Made by a program: the position numbers and the translations under genes. From a bacterium (GTDB lineage: Bacteria; Patescibacteriota; WWE3; 2-01-FULL-39-13; JAQBTZ01): a stretch of DNA of 7,227 bases. The stretch spans positions 1 through 7,227 of the forward strand of contig JAQBTZ010000030.1 in the NCBI GenBank assembly GCA_027624675.1. The letters are read 5' to 3'. Of this stretch, positions 6,612 to 7,227 are shown piece by piece (positions within the stretch are counted from its first letter, which is position 1; every line of letters starts with the position of its first letter). Under the pieces are notes generated by a model. That model was not told the DNA's origin. It searched no databases and saw only the letters and a list, made by a program, of their open reading frames with translations.

Positions 6612-7227
6612 TTATGTGTATGTGTCTGACAAACTAATTTTGCAGAGTTAATTAGTTCATCAACATCAGCATTAATAGTTAGCTCTTTCAATCTATTTTT
6701 ATCAATTTTTGCAATGTCTCTACAAAATACAATATTATTTGCTAATAAATTTGTTTTATTTGCAGTTGAAAGATTATGAAGAGTTGTAATAGGTTGCAGT
6801 CCACTTTTATCTATTAGCACCCTTAAACTAATATGGTTAGGATAATCCCAACCTATAAGTTTTAAACCTGCACATTCACCATAATTAATAGTGTCAGCAG
6901 AAAATTTTGCGTTAGTAATAAGCCAACCAGTAGATTTTTCACCTTTTGGTAAGTTTGATTTAATATCTTTATACCTAGCATCAACATATAAAACCGTTTG
7001 AATATTTGTTTTATAACCAGCATTTTTATGAAATTTTGCTTCAATTATTCCTTTGGTGTTATCTTTATATGCAACAATGTCAACCTCATGAACAACACAT
7101 TTTCCTCTCATCATAATGTTAGTCTCAGTTTTATATCCAAATTCTGATAAAATCCCCGCTATAAATTTTTCAAAAGGATAACCAGAAGGTCCTAGTTCTG
7201 CAATTGACTGTTTTAAACTAAAGCGAG
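6608..7227 (-). CDS. ATP-cone / Mrr-like restriction endonuclease, 5'-partial (runs off the right edge)
   Basis: The reverse-strand frame stays open from the stop at 6608 to the window edge, giving 205 visible C-terminal residues. The part upstream of the first in-window ATG pair (7114-7109) reads RFSLKQSIAELGPSGYPFEK, the conserved bridge that follows the ATP-cone domain in this family. That ATG is therefore internal, and the missing N-terminus should hold the ATP cone. The nuclease core follows: GKCVVHEVDIVA with Asp at 7081-7079, then IIEAKFH with the ExK of a PD-(D/E)XK site at 7042-7034. Later LYVDARYKDI, LITNAKFS and LIGWDYP match the family pattern. Complete members are roughly 280-300 residues. 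Members are predicted nucleases, likely nucleotide-responsive through the ATP cone; the target is unknown. A defence role is inferred from the fold. The gene is translationally coupled to the GH130 gene. Confidence 0.88.
   Translation of the reverse strand, partial: RFSLKQSIAELGPSGYPFEKFIAGILSEFGYKTETNIMMRGKCVVHEVDIVAYKDNTKGIIEAKFHKNAGYKTNIQTVLYVDARYKDIKSNLPKGEKSTGWLITNAKFSADTINYGECAGLKLIGWDYPNHISLRVLIDKSGLQPITTLHNLSTANKTNLLANNIVFCRDIAKIDKNRLKELTINADVDELINSAKLVCQTHTHK

Noticed and set aside
6862..7044. Second minus-strand frame of 60 residues within the endonuclease gene
   Set aside because: It is an out-of-frame shadow; the overlapping frame carries the nuclease motifs.
6608..7114. Endonuclease starting at the ATG at 7114
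   Set aside because: The frame continues upstream to the window edge and encodes the family's conserved SLKQSIAELGPSGYPFEKF stretch, so this Met is internal and the gene is 5'-partial.

Overview
This is an AT-rich window with almost no non-coding sequence. It holds five protein genes in two convergent blocks. The gene set suggests a Candidate Phyla Radiation (Patescibacteria) genome or a mobile region within one: a TraD/VirD4-like ATPase of the kind common in CPR, an ATP-cone restriction endonuclease, very tight packing and weak or absent Shine-Dalgarno signals. This placement is inferred from family recognition, not proven. The standard bacterial code fits: TGA ends two genes exactly where the next ATG starts, and TGG encodes every Trp I checked.

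Plus-strand block (1-5572). Gene 1 (2-1789, possibly 5'-truncated) encodes a cysteine-free acidic protein of at least 595 residues that I do not recognise. It has globular-looking ends and a long low-complexity middle. One base later comes a short Clp/Hsp100-type AAA+ unfoldase of 553 residues (1791-3452). Its second ATPase ring domain is intact; its first has lost key catalytic residues. It overlaps by 4 bp (ATGA) a 707-residue TraD/VirD4-like DNA-transfer ATPase (3449-5572) that has no membrane anchor of its own. The three are almost certainly co-transcribed. They may form a substrate-handling module, with the unfoldase and coupling ATPase acting together and gene 1 as substrate, adaptor or structural partner; that role is inference.

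Minus-strand block (7227-5556). The 3' part of an ATP-cone/Mrr-like PD-(D/E)XK endonuclease gene enters from the right edge and overlaps by 4 bp (ATGA) a GH130 glycoside phosphorylase/hydrolase gene. The two blocks collide tail to tail, with their stop codons overlapping by 17 bp and no visible terminator.

The least expected DNA-level signal is inside gene 1. Three related palindromes of about 25-33 bp, GC-rich at their centres, lie in the same reading frame near 1230, 1455 and 1495. One has the core of another inverted, and a third shows compensating changes in its two arms. A perfect 24-bp tandem duplication and a nested inverted repeat lie in the same stretch. Together they look like a small palindromic element family invading, or being shaped by, a fast-evolving coding region.
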